From: Ruminococcus sp.
Lineage (GTDB): Bacteria > Bacillota > Clostridia > Oscillospirales > Ruminococcaceae
Direction: 5' to 3'
NCBI GenBank assembly: GCA_017525915.1
Contig: JAFXSC010000027.1
Location: 1-64,000, forward strand
Length of the DNA stretch: 64,000 bases
Below, in pieces: positions 41,943-51,894 of this stretch (positions are counted from its first letter, which is position 1; each line of letters opens with the position of its first letter). The position numbers were made by a program, and so were the translations under genes. The notes under the pieces were generated by a model that made no database searches, was not told the origin of the DNA, and saw only the letters and a list, made by a program, of their open reading frames with translations.

Positions 41943-42695
41943 GTGCAGATCAAAAAGAAATTAAAAAATGTGATTCGCAAGAACAAACGCCAGAAGCTGA
42001 CTTTGATCGCAGCTTTGATTGCGGTCTGCGTTTGTATGCTGACGGGAATCTTCTCCTATTTTCACAGTCAGGACGTTGTTACGAACAGACTAACTGCTCC
42101 CAATGGAGCAGTAGGTATTCAAGAGCCTTTGTGGGACAATAAAGGACAATATAAAGCGAAAGCCTCTGAACCGGGCATGACAATAGAGAAGAATCCTTCC
42201 GGTGTCAATACAGGGCAGGTTGATGTGTATATCCGACTTGTCATGACGATAGATGCAAGCACTTTCAATTCTAAAAATGACACCTATGATGCCAGTTATC
42301 AGTATAGCGAAGCAGAGCGTGTAAACCGCATTCTTGACCATATCAAGCTTGCAAACGGTGATGCATTTCTGAACGCTATGCGGACATCTACAAACAATGC
42401 AAATTTTATTATGGACAAGAAGACAGATGCTGGTACTGAAAAGACTACCTACTATTTCTACTACATCGGCGATGATGCAGAGCAGAAAATGAAAGTGGTC
42501 AAGCCCGGCGAAAAGACGGCCGATCTGTTTGATCATATTGACATTCCGATTTATAAAAAAGACTATTTTGGCGTTTTTGATCAGCCGTATGATATTATTC
42601 TGACGGCAGAGGGCGTTCCGGCTGCAAATTATCCTGACGGGTTGACTGTGACGGCTGGGATCGGGACAGATGAGAACCCAAGTCCTTTCAATTAA
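41943..42695 (+). CDS. TasA/camelysin-like exported subunit (250 aa)
   Basis: GTG start 8 nt after AAAGGAGG. Basic N terminus, hydrophobic LTLIAALIAVCVCMLTGIFS, then YFHSQDVVTNRLTAPNGAVG, the same 'F-x-S-x-D-x-VTNRL' cleavage region as in the 38013 product (FTSKDEVTNRLSA). MTIEKNPSGVNTGQVDVYIR matches PGQTIDKNVGAVNTGNTDAF in the larger paralogue. No C-terminal anchor. Probably another fibre subunit processed by the adjacent SipW. Confidence 0.8.
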   Translation: MQIKKKLKNVIRKNKRQKLTLIAALIAVCVCMLTGIFSYFHSQDVVTNRLTAPNGAVGIQEPLWDNKGQYKAKASEPGMTIEKNPSGVNTGQVDVYIRLVMTIDASTFNSKNDTYDASYQYSEAERVNRILDHIKLANGDAFLNAMRTSTNNANFIMDKKTDAGTEKTTYYFYYIGDDAEQKMKVVKPGEKTADLFDHIDIPIYKKDYFGVFDQPYDIILTAEGVPAANYPDGLTVTAGIGTDENPSPFN

Positions 42696-42743
42696 GGCTG
42701 AAGAGAAGTTCAATTGAAATTACTATGAAAGGTAGATGGCGTA

Positions 42744-45700
42744 ATGTTTGGGAAAATGACAAACAGGTTAATCAGTTTTCTGACTGCTGCAGTTCTGACA
42801 ACATCAAACGTGCTGCAGATTGCGCCTGTTGTTGCAGTAGATGACGGTCCGGATCTGACATATCAGAGTATTGAGCTGTACCCGAACGGCGAAGAAGCGG
42901 AGCAGGTCGTCACACTGGACGGCTTGATGCCGGAGCGCGCCGAGGCTGAGGCCATTGATGTATCAGAGGAGTATGACGGCGTTGCTGCGTATGATATAAC
43001 GATTACGGACGACGGCGAGGAATACCAGCCGGGTGAGAGATATCCGATTCTCGTAGAGATCGTGGATCCGGTGATCCCTGAGAGCAACAGCATTGAGTTA
43101 TGGCATATTCTTGATGACGGCGAAAGAGAACAGATCTTTGACTTTACCGCAGAGGAAGGTAAGGTCAGATTCTTTGCGACCGGTTTTTCAGTGTATCAGA
43201 TCGTGGATGCTATTAAGCCTCTCAATATTATCTATGATGTAGAGGCACTTTCCGGGGAATCTACGCATGGTATTTATGAGATTGAAACGATTGGAACAAG
43301 CACCGATTTCGTATATAATGTTGTGACTCCGTCATTTGACCCCCTTACAGGAACAGCGACGAAGATGAACAGCCTTCAGGCTTTCAAGGATAATCTTGCG
43401 GATGGATTTTATCTTAGCACCAAGCGCTATGGATATTATGCAATCAATGGTCAAGAGAATAATTCGCGAGATGCTAATAGAACTGGTATTGCTCTTACTC
43501 GCATATATAAAACTAATAATATTCACAACAATTTAACTAATGCGTATGAAGCGGGCGCAAAGAAGTTTTATTTCGAGGAAGTAGATGCTAATAATAGTTA
43601 CTACAAAATTTATACAATGGCTGATGACGGGACTACGAGAAAGTATGTTAGCCATAATGGAACAACTAACAATGTGTTTTTGACAAATGATGAAAATAAT
43701 TCGGATTCAACTCTCACATATGAAACGGTATGGAAAGTTGGGTATAATAGTGATTATTTTTATTTTCAAGACATTTATGGGAGTTTTAATGACAAAGATT
43801 GCTTTTTGAGTGAAACAGCGAGAGATAATAATACATCGCGTGGATTGACCATATATAATAACGGGTATACCGATGGCGGTGCACAGTTTTATCTTTGGAC
43901 TTATTCTCCGCCGGAATTAACCGAAGACCCGTATCACTTAAATGGGCAAACCTATGGGTTGATTAATAATAATGGCACCAAGGGCTATGCTTTAATGGCA
44001 GGTAAGCCGTCAACAAATCAGGCTACCGACCTTGGCATTGTTGAAGTCAATAGAGGAACAGGCAGCTATACCTCTCAGTATGGTATTTCAGGCTGGACAT
44101 TTGAATGGATTCCCGGAACATTGACATATTATGTCAGCGCAAAGGCTGATAATGGTGCAGATCAGAAATACCTGAAACTCAATGCTGCCGGTATATCCTT
44201 GGTTGATGCTTCGGAGGCATCTGCCATAATGGTAACACCAGACAGAACAACAGGAAGAATAAAGCTTACGGTTCCTTCTATGAATGCTTCCATTATAAGA
44301 AGTGGCAGTGCCCGCTTCATGAAAGACAAAAATACCGTTACCACAGAAACAAACTATACAAATGAGCTAAGACTTTTCGATCTGGTTGAAATTCCAACAA
44401 CCGCAGATGCACTTGCATTGGATGGAAAGACTGACATTTTGGTTTATAATAATCAGTATGCGGTTCTTTCGACTGGAAACGGTTCTACTTTGAACAGGCA
44501 GGCTGTAACCGTAAAATCCGAAACAGAATATGTATATTTCAATGATCTTACAGAATGGACGTTTACAAATGTTGACACCAACCGTTATATCATTTCTACA
44601 GAAATAGATGGTGTTACGAAGTATCTGAAAATCGTAAACGGAAACGGCAAAGTATTCCTGTCAGATACAGAGTTTATTTTAACTGTGCTTTCTGATGATA
44701 ATAAGATTAAAATATCCAACACAACAGATAAGAGATGGTTGGGACACGGCAATTCTGCTTTTCAGTCTAAAAATGAGAGCGATGCGGCATCTTTGAATCT
44801 TGCTTCTACAACACCTGCCCCAACCTCAGATCCGCTCGGACTTGACGGCAAGACATATGGTGTGATTGCTTGTGATGCGGAAAACAACAAGGGTATTGTT
44901 TTGAATTCCAAGACACAGCTGACTTATGATGCTGCTAACAAGAAATATATCAACACCACAGAGATGCTTTCAGGCTGGACGTTCCATTGGGAAGGGGAAA
45001 ACAAGTATACACTGACGAATTCCGAAGGAAAGTATCTTAATAGTACTTTTGGTGTGAGTGACACTGCACAGGTGTTTGCTGTTATCAAAGATGGCGATGC
45101 CATTACTATGTATAATCCGGAGAATTCAAAAGTTCTTTCGTGGAATGAAAGCTTATTAAAATTTGATTTTCAATCACCCAATACAACAATGCCGCATTAC
45201 TTCCATCTGGTGGATCTTTCCAATCAGCCAACAGATCCCTACGGTCTCGACGGCAGATCTTTTGGCCTTATGTATTATCAGAACGGCGTTTACGGTTATA
45301 CAATGCAGGCTAAAGCAAATTCGGACAGTTCGGCTTTGCAAAGCTATTCGACAGAAACGAGAGTCAATCCTCTGACACATAACTATGTTAACTTCGTTAC
45401 CGAGGAGGATGACGCAGTTTCATTCTGGAAATTCAAACATGTTGCGGATGATTATTATCAGCTTTCAGCTAATACTGATAACGGTGTAAAATACCTGAAT
45501 ATCACTTCAGCCGGAAAACTGCAACTCTCCGACACTCCGCAGAGCATAAGAGTGAATCCCGGCTCGGGCAGCTATGCGGGCATGATTCAGCTGTATGCAG
45601 AAGGAAAATATGTTGAATTCACGACGAGTACTTTTTCCGCCAAAAACTTTGACATCAATAACAAGGGACTGTTCTGGCTGAATCTGATCGAAGATGTGTC

Positions 45701-48700
45701 CATGCTGATCCCGGATGACTTTGTGGTTTACACTGCCAAGAAGGTCGGAGTATCTGAGCGCGAAGAAGGCAATCCGAATAAGTATAAGGTTCGCAATAAC
45801 GAGCCAGGAGAAACCCCGGTGCATAATGAAATCATTATTTACACCCGTGTGTGGGATGCAACGCAGAACAGATACCGCTTCTATGCCATCGACCATGACG
45901 GCAGCCTTGTAGAGTGCTATGAGCGCGGCGATAATATCATGTGGATCGGCAGCCAGGTTAATACGCTGAAATGGACGTTTATTGAGTATCTGTATGATGA
46001 CGGCACCACGACCAATTACTATGATCTGTATAATCCGTATTCGGGCAAGTATATCGTTCCGCAGATCAAGGACGGGCAGATCCTTGTCACGGAAGATCAG
46101 CCACGCGGTATAAATATGCCCGGCCGACGCGAAGGCGAATACTATACGCAGTTCATCAAATGGGATGATGCAAACTATGCTTTTGCAGCCGTTAGAGCAA
46201 ACAATACTGACACTGCGATAGAGTCCTGCAAGAAAAAACAAGGTGATACGTTCTATTTTGCACATCTGGATACCTCTGCTGATCTGAACGAGGTTGAAAC
46301 TGTTGATAATTCAAAGTATGGCATTACCATGAAGATGGTTGACTTTAACGGTGCAACGATCAATACGGACGAAGCGGGTAATAAACTTGGTTGTGATACA
46401 ACAGTAGAGCAGCATACAGTAATGGGACGCTCGCACTGGTCACGAGAAGATGCCTTAAAAGCCGACTCCGGTTTGTTGTCAACCAATTTGGAGGGTGAAT
46501 ATCCCACCGCATTGCTGACTAATAATTCTTTAGGTGTATTGTTTGACAAAGCGGATACACATGTTGTCAATCATCTGTTTATCCAGAGTACATTGGAGCA
46601 GAGCGGCTATTTTGAATATGACAGCTGCCAGAATTTTGCGACGCTGAAAGACGCGGACGATCACGATTTTGGAAATCCCTCTAAAAACAGTGCCGGTGAA
46701 TATCTGTTCCTGGTGGAGGAAAACGGCTATCAGGTTGTCAAGGCATATGCTGATCCGTCAACGGCACCCGCCGGCGCAAAACAGATCTACGATTTCAGAG
46801 TCACAAAGGAACTCGCAACTTATGATTCGGGCGGTGACAAGCCCTCTCTGAAACACTGTCAGTTCCTGCCGTATGACGGTATTGATGCAGGTTATTACGC
46901 AACTACAAACGGCTGGAATCTGTATGATGCATTGCAGGAGCCGTTGAGTGATTCCGATCCCAGAAAGTACGAGCGACTCCACAAGATTGATACTGTTGAC
47001 AACTATTTTGGCATGGAGCTGGAGGCAAGCTTTATCCAGACACCTAACGGAAAAGATAACTGGAACCATCCGATCATCTTTGAGTTTACCGGAGACGATG
47101 ATTTCTGGCTTTATGTTGACGGTGAGCTTGTCATTGACCTTGGCGGTGTTCACTCTGCTCTTGAAGGTACTGTCAATTTTGCTACCGGAGAAGTTGTTGT
47201 GAATGGAGTACCTAATACATTAAGGGACATTTTCTATAAAAACTATCGCGGATATACCCCTGAGGAAGCCGTTGCAAATATAAAAAGGTTAAAAGGCAAA
47301 AACAATCTTACGCTTCAGGATATTGAAGCAGATCCGGAATTAAAGGCAATATACGACAGGTACATGGAAAGACATCATACTCCTGAAGAAGCACAGCAAT
47401 ACGTTGAGAAACTTTTTAAAGAGACAGATGACGGCCACTATGTCTTTAAGGATTACACGAAGCACACCATGAAGATCTTTTACATGGAGCGTGGTGCTGG
47501 TGCTTCCAATTTGCATATGCGCTTTAATATCAGTTCTGTCAATCCCGGCAGCGTAATGCTGACCAAGCAGGTAGAAACTAAGGATGAAAATGGAAACGAA
47601 ATTCAGACTGGTATAGACGGAGAACTCGATGAAAACCTACTTCAATTTCCGTATCAGATCTGGTTTGCAACTAAGGATGTGCAGGAAGCAGCAGTTGCGG
47701 CGTACAAAACTACGCATGAAATTACAGCTGAGCTTGAAGAGCCGCAGATCATTGAGGCATTAAATGAATATGCAGCTTTAAATCCGGATGCAATGCTTCT
47801 CACGCCTGATACAGATAATTTCAGTATCGGCTACCAGCAATCTGCCAGACCCATCCGTTATGAAGAGAGCTTCACTGACAATCGAAATGATACTTTCCAT
47901 AAGGTCTTTTTCCTGTATCCCGGCATGAGCGCGGACATTCGTTTCCCGGAAGACACGCTGTATTATAAGATCATTGAGTGCGGCATCGACTCAAATGTTT
48001 ACGATATTACGGATATTGAAGGTGGTGACGGCAACACCAACGTTAACGGTGCGACAGAACTGCCGTGGACAAAGGTCAGCGACCGTCCGAATGTTGTTTA
48101 TAAGAATACAGTTGCAAAGAATGCGTTCAAGCCTCTGCGCATTACAAAAATACTGTTTGATGATCAGGGAAATAAAGTGAGCTATGAGGATGACTCTGAA
48201 CGCTATACGTTCCGTCTGTATCTGACCGACGGTATTTCTGATAATCTGAAGCTCACCAATATGTACAAATACCACGTATTGGATCCGAGTGGAAACTATT
48301 GTACATGGGATTCCAACACTGGGGATTTTGTATCAACGGGAAAATCGGATCTATCTCAGCTGCAGGATAAACTCGACCTTATTTCGTTTGAAACATCTAT
48401 CAACGGTGCGATCTCCAATATTCCTCCCGAGTATACGGTTGAGGTTCCTAATCTGCCGCTTCACTCCTATTTCATGGTGGAGGAGCGCGCTGATGAGACA
48501 CCAAGGGGATATAAGTATCTGCGATTTAGTGATCACGGTACGGGTAATAATCTATATCCTGCTTCCTTTAATAAACAGGATACCGTTATAGTGAATGGAA
48601 AGACGCATACTATCAAAGAAGAGGATAGACAATGTGCAGGACAGATACCTGAGGATATTAAGGATAATGATACCGGGGATACAATCTTAACTATCAGCCC

Positions 48701-50897
48701 ATGGGTGGATATTGATAACAAACAAGGCTGGGAACTATGTGCCGAAAAGGTGTGGTCTGACAAGGACTTTGTCAAGGGTCATGACAACATCTATACCGCT
48801 GTCTACCTGAAGAATTCGGACGGCACCGAAACGTTAAAACGGGATTCCATCAGAGAACTCAGAAGCCCTGATACAGGAGTATGGTATTATTACGACAAAC
48901 TTGATGAAGGGCATACATTCTCCGATTATGCCATTTATGAGGTCAAACTGAGCGAGGCACCGACGTCAGTTACAGCGGTCGAAGATGCGTTGCGCGGAAC
49001 AGTGTACGAAGTAGCTGTTTCAGACACCACCAATGTGACAAAGAACGAGGACGGCCCACTGTTTAATGTCGGCTATATGAAAAACTGGGAGATACAAGCC
49101 CAGAAGGATTGGACGATAAACAGCGAGAGTTCGACATACACCGCCGTCTATCTGAAAAACACAGACGGCAGCGAAACGCTGCTGGAGGATTCCATCAGAA
49201 AGCTCGATGCCCCGAATACCGAAGTATCTTATACCTTTGAGACTCTTAAGCGGGGTCATACTTTTTCTGATTATGCCGTTTATGAGGTGGATCTGAATCA
49301 ATATCCGACATCGGTGCAGGGAACAGAGCAAATCGTGACGGTTTCAGAGCCCGGTCTTGTGACAAAAAAACCTGCGGATGGTTCGTTCAGTTATGTAAAG
49401 CCTTCGGAGAACGGCAGCTACCGCGTGAGCTATGATAAAGGTACGCCGACTGGCGGCAAAAATAATGTACGCACAGATTCGATCACCAATACACGTCAGG
49501 GCGGTCTCGTTATTCATCTGTATGAAATGAATGAAATGGGTGAACCAACAACGACTGCTTTGAAGGGCGGCGTTTTTGAACTGAAAAAGGCGGGTGACGG
49601 TACACTGCTTGGCGAATATGTTTCAGACAAAGACGGTCTTGTGACAGTCATGTATGACTTTGATCTGAATCAAGAGTATATACTTACTGAAACGTCAGCT
49701 CCTAAGGGCTATCTGGGTGTACCAAATACCATCACCATTCGCATAAATACTGATGAAGAAGGAACAACTGCAACGGGCATTACAGTCAGTGGAAACAGCA
49801 CAGAATGGGCGACAGGAAATTTAAAATCATTGACAGAAGAGATTGTCGCAGAGGTGGATGTCTACAACCCGAAGTTCGAGGTCAAGTTCAAGAAGGTAGA
49901 CACTCAGGGGCAGCCGCTGGAAGGCGCGACCTTCTCGATCTATCGCTGCGTCAAAGCTATGCAGAACGGCGTTGATATTGAACGAATGGACTATTATCCT
50001 TTGGAAGGATATAAGGATTTTAAGTCTGCCGGGACAACCGGAATCATTTTTGACATCTGCGAGGCAAATAACAATTTGCTGCTTCCCGGAAAGTATTATC
50101 TATACGAGGAAGAAGCTCCGACGAATTATATCGGTCTGGAGAAGCCTATCAAATTTGAGATCACCGATATTGGCGAAGTTCTCATATACGAAATTGCGGC
50201 GAATGGAACGGAGACACCGGTAACTTCCAATCAATATTTATCCAAGGAAGGTTATTCCTATCTGTTTACCATTCCTAATCAGTTTTCCAGACGTGATTAC
50301 TATTTCGACATCGAAAAGATCATTTTCGTGGACAAGAATGTTCATGACCGTGATACCGAGCAGAAGTTTATTTTCAAGGTTGACAGATTTGATGAGGGTA
50401 CTGATAATTTCAGCGACAGTAATATCAAAGATTCATTCTATGTCACGCTCAACTGCGATAACGATATTACGCAGACCTATGTGTACCCGTTCAGCGAGGA
50501 AACCGTTGACGGAAAGACGTTCAACAACGATAAAACAATTACCTGTCGAGACGGATATAGCTTCCCGGCCGCAATCTGGAACGGGAGAAAAACGGTTCAT
50601 GTTTCAAGCGATGGCGTATACCGTGTTTCGGAGGTTTCGGGCTGGTCGTCAACAGATTATGATTTCTGGCCGGGTTCAAATGTGTATAAGGGGTATGGTT
50701 CTCCTGTCCGGCAGGGACAGTCCGACGGATACGTTATCTTTGATACGTCCGCAGTTAAGGCGGATCAGTTCAAAAACGATACCGCTACGATAAACGGCAA
50801 TGTTGAATACCGCCCGACCGCAAGCTTCACGAACAGCGAGACCGAATATGCATATCTCAGCTCACAGGCTTATGCAGACAACAAGATCAACCGATAA
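42744..50897 (+). CDS. Giant repeat adhesin/pilin-like protein (2717 aa)
   Basis: Signal peptide (LISFLTAAVLTTSNVLQIAPVVA), then a beta domain (about 35-170). Residues about 215-990 hold about five degenerate tandem units of 130-170 residues starting like DPYHLNGQTYGLI, ALDGKTDILVYN, DPLGLDGKTYGVI and DPYGLDGRSFGLM and including 'GWTFEW...KYL' phrases; they look like beta-trefoil or similar binding modules. Residues about 1250-1600 form a fibro-slime/PA14-like domain (FTGDDDFWLYVDGELVIDLG). Two related Cna-B-like modules (about 1990-2110 and 2112-2260, WELCAEKVW / WEIQAQKDW) and a SpaA-like pilin domain (KVDTQGQPLEGATFSIYRC, about 2380) follow. It ends with YADNKINR and no sorting motif, unusual for such proteins. 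Likely the host- or fibre-binding tip of the locus. Confidence 0.85.
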   Translation: MFGKMTNRLISFLTAAVLTTSNVLQIAPVVAVDDGPDLTYQSIELYPNGEEAEQVVTLDGLMPERAEAEAIDVSEEYDGVAAYDITITDDGEEYQPGERYPILVEIVDPVIPESNSIELWHILDDGEREQIFDFTAEEGKVRFFATGFSVYQIVDAIKPLNIIYDVEALSGESTHGIYEIETIGTSTDFVYNVVTPSFDPLTGTATKMNSLQAFKDNLADGFYLSTKRYGYYAINGQENNSRDANRTGIALTRIYKTNNIHNNLTNAYEAGAKKFYFEEVDANNSYYKIYTMADDGTTRKYVSHNGTTNNVFLTNDENNSDSTLTYETVWKVGYNSDYFYFQDIYGSFNDKDCFLSETARDNNTSRGLTIYNNGYTDGGAQFYLWTYSPPELTEDPYHLNGQTYGLINNNGTKGYALMAGKPSTNQATDLGIVEVNRGTGSYTSQYGISGWTFEWIPGTLTYYVSAKADNGADQKYLKLNAAGISLVDASEASAIMVTPDRTTGRIKLTVPSMNASIIRSGSARFMKDKNTVTTETNYTNELRLFDLVEIPTTADALALDGKTDILVYNNQYAVLSTGNGSTLNRQAVTVKSETEYVYFNDLTEWTFTNVDTNRYIISTEIDGVTKYLKIVNGNGKVFLSDTEFILTVLSDDNKIKISNTTDKRWLGHGNSAFQSKNESDAASLNLASTTPAPTSDPLGLDGKTYGVIACDAENNKGIVLNSKTQLTYDAANKKYINTTEMLSGWTFHWEGENKYTLTNSEGKYLNSTFGVSDTAQVFAVIKDGDAITMYNPENSKVLSWNESLLKFDFQSPNTTMPHYFHLVDLSNQPTDPYGLDGRSFGLMYYQNGVYGYTMQAKANSDSSALQSYSTETRVNPLTHNYVNFVTEEDDAVSFWKFKHVADDYYQLSANTDNGVKYLNITSAGKLQLSDTPQSIRVNPGSGSYAGMIQLYAEGKYVEFTTSTFSAKNFDINNKGLFWLNLIEDVSMLIPDDFVVYTAKKVGVSEREEGNPNKYKVRNNEPGETPVHNEIIIYTRVWDATQNRYRFYAIDHDGSLVECYERGDNIMWIGSQVNTLKWTFIEYLYDDGTTTNYYDLYNPYSGKYIVPQIKDGQILVTEDQPRGINMPGRREGEYYTQFIKWDDANYAFAAVRANNTDTAIESCKKKQGDTFYFAHLDTSADLNEVETVDNSKYGITMKMVDFNGATINTDEAGNKLGCDTTVEQHTVMGRSHWSREDALKADSGLLSTNLEGEYPTALLTNNSLGVLFDKADTHVVNHLFIQSTLEQSGYFEYDSCQNFATLKDADDHDFGNPSKNSAGEYLFLVEENGYQVVKAYADPSTAPAGAKQIYDFRVTKELATYDSGGDKPSLKHCQFLPYDGIDAGYYATTNGWNLYDALQEPLSDSDPRKYERLHKIDTVDNYFGMELEASFIQTPNGKDNWNHPIIFEFTGDDDFWLYVDGELVIDLGGVHSALEGTVNFATGEVVVNGVPNTLRDIFYKNYRGYTPEEAVANIKRLKGKNNLTLQDIEADPELKAIYDRYMERHHTPEEAQQYVEKLFKETDDGHYVFKDYTKHTMKIFYMERGAGASNLHMRFNISSVNPGSVMLTKQVETKDENGNEIQTGIDGELDENLLQFPYQIWFATKDVQEAAVAAYKTTHEITAELEEPQIIEALNEYAALNPDAMLLTPDTDNFSIGYQQSARPIRYEESFTDNRNDTFHKVFFLYPGMSADIRFPEDTLYYKIIECGIDSNVYDITDIEGGDGNTNVNGATELPWTKVSDRPNVVYKNTVAKNAFKPLRITKILFDDQGNKVSYEDDSERYTFRLYLTDGISDNLKLTNMYKYHVLDPSGNYCTWDSNTGDFVSTGKSDLSQLQDKLDLISFETSINGAISNIPPEYTVEVPNLPLHSYFMVEERADETPRGYKYLRFSDHGTGNNLYPASFNKQDTVIVNGKTHTIKEEDRQCAGQIPEDIKDNDTGDTILTISPWVDIDNKQGWELCAEKVWSDKDFVKGHDNIYTAVYLKNSDGTETLKRDSIRELRSPDTGVWYYYDKLDEGHTFSDYAIYEVKLSEAPTSVTAVEDALRGTVYEVAVSDTTNVTKNEDGPLFNVGYMKNWEIQAQKDWTINSESSTYTAVYLKNTDGSETLLEDSIRKLDAPNTEVSYTFETLKRGHTFSDYAVYEVDLNQYPTSVQGTEQIVTVSEPGLVTKKPADGSFSYVKPSENGSYRVSYDKGTPTGGKNNVRTDSITNTRQGGLVIHLYEMNEMGEPTTTALKGGVFELKKAGDGTLLGEYVSDKDGLVTVMYDFDLNQEYILTETSAPKGYLGVPNTITIRINTDEEGTTATGITVSGNSTEWATGNLKSLTEEIVAEVDVYNPKFEVKFKKVDTQGQPLEGATFSIYRCVKAMQNGVDIERMDYYPLEGYKDFKSAGTTGIIFDICEANNNLLLPGKYYLYEEEAPTNYIGLEKPIKFEITDIGEVLIYEIAANGTETPVTSNQYLSKEGYSYLFTIPNQFSRRDYYFDIEKIIFVDKNVHDRDTEQKFIFKVDRFDEGTDNFSDSNIKDSFYVTLNCDNDITQTYVYPFSEETVDGKTFNNDKTITCRDGYSFPAAIWNGRKTVHVSSDGVYRVSEVSGWSSTDYDFWPGSNVYKGYGSPVRQGQSDGYVIFDTSAVKADQFKNDTATINGNVEYRPTASFTNSETEYAYLSSQAYADNKINR

Positions 50898-50917
50898 TAC
50901 GAAAGGAGGAGCGATGC

Positions 50918-51601
50918 ATGAATAAGAAAAAGAAAAAGAAACGAACGATTATCATTTGCAGTAGTCTCATAGCAGTATTGCTCATCACTCCTCTGATCGT
51001 ATTCGCATTGGTGTATTACAGTAATCGTCGAACGAACTCATTTCAGCCTGCCGAAGCGAATATTCAGGTGAAGGAAGGCAACGAGGTCGGTGACGAGATT
51101 AATAATACTGCCGACTACAAATGGACAGCAACTGATGACGGTAATTTTTACAAAGTTGAAAAGCCGGTTCAAATTTATGATGAGCGGAAAAAGAACGATG
51201 AGTATCTGCGTGTGCGCTTTATACCGATGTGGTATGACACAGACGGAAACGTAGTTGGCGGGGCAGATGAATTTTCTGATTTCAGTAGTTTTGCTCTGGA
51301 CAATGAGGAGCAATCACAGGCAACAGCACTCCTGTTCAAGAATTCATCCGGTACTGAGCTCCTGAAGCTGAATCTGGATCCGAACTGGAGCGATAGCTGG
51401 AGCTATAATACATCAGATCAATGCTTCTATTATAAAGCTGCAATCAAGTCAGGAGATATATCTTCTACATTGATGACAGGAGCACAAATCTCTAAAGCTG
51501 TATTTGACAGCACAGAGGAGTATACACTGCATATTGAGGTTCTCGCCGATGCGATCCAGACAAGCGGTGATCCGAAAAACGACCGGAACTGGTCAGAATA
51601 A
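50918..51601 (+). CDS. Small TasA-like exported subunit (227 aa)
   Basis: A run of Lys and Arg (MNKKKKKKRT) precedes a hydrophobic segment (IIICSSLIAVLLITPLIVFA) and LVYYSNRRTNSFQPAEANIQ, which aligns in pattern with camelysin/TasA mature N termini. The C-terminal part (YTLHIEVLADAIQTSGDPKN) also fits that family's last strand. It is the last gene of the operon, 20 nt after the adhesin gene, with a GGAGG site. Possibly a minor or capping subunit. The family link is weaker than for the other two. Confidence 0.65.
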   Translation: MNKKKKKKRTIIICSSLIAVLLITPLIVFALVYYSNRRTNSFQPAEANIQVKEGNEVGDEINNTADYKWTATDDGNFYKVEKPVQIYDERKKNDEYLRVRFIPMWYDTDGNVVGGADEFSDFSSFALDNEEQSQATALLFKNSSGTELLKLNLDPNWSDSWSYNTSDQCFYYKAAIKSGDISSTLMTGAQISKAVFDSTEEYTLHIEVLADAIQTSGDPKNDRNWSE

Positions 51602-51610
51602 CAACAAACA

Positions 51611-51656
51611 AGCGGCTACGGAAAGAAGCAACCTGCTTCCGATGTAGCCGCTTTTT
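51611..51656 (+). terminator. Terminator of the surface-structure operon
   Basis: AGCGGCTAC and GTAGCCGCT form the outer stem, GAAGC/GCTTC an inner stem, then TTTTT. Confidence 0.85.
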
Positions 51657-51784
51657 ATTTCTGTACCGTAAGCGCCAGATGAACCAAGCCTTGCCCACAT
51701 AAACTGAACGAGCCGAGGAAACTCGGCTCGAAGTGTATCTGTGTAACGCTTATGTCTGTTTGCTGGTAATATGAACGTCACAAA

Positions 51785-51862
51785 GTAAGGGTAAAATGTT
51801 CCGCGTCTTCCCATCCGGTGTCAAAAATGGTATAATGGAATCCTAAGCAAGTCATTGGACTT
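51785..51862 (+). repeat. Left copy of a 78-bp inverted repeat
   Basis: This stretch matches the reverse complement of 55681-55758 at 72 of 78 positions by eye, including a long identical core containing TCCGGTGTCAAAAATGGTAT. It contains a TATAAT pointing inward. The pair brackets the GGDEF, EAL and exonuclease genes. Nearby hairpin CGAGCCGAGG/CTCGGCTCG (about 51710-51731) and GTAAGCG/GTAACGC-like sequences suggest remains of an insertion sequence. Confidence 0.75.
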
Positions 51863-51894
51863 GTGAAAAATCATTCAGCCGAACAATATGGAGC

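Noticed and set aside
50800-50897. A sortase motif at the end of the giant adhesin
   Set aside because: No LPxTG-like motif, hydrophobic stretch or basic tail is present.
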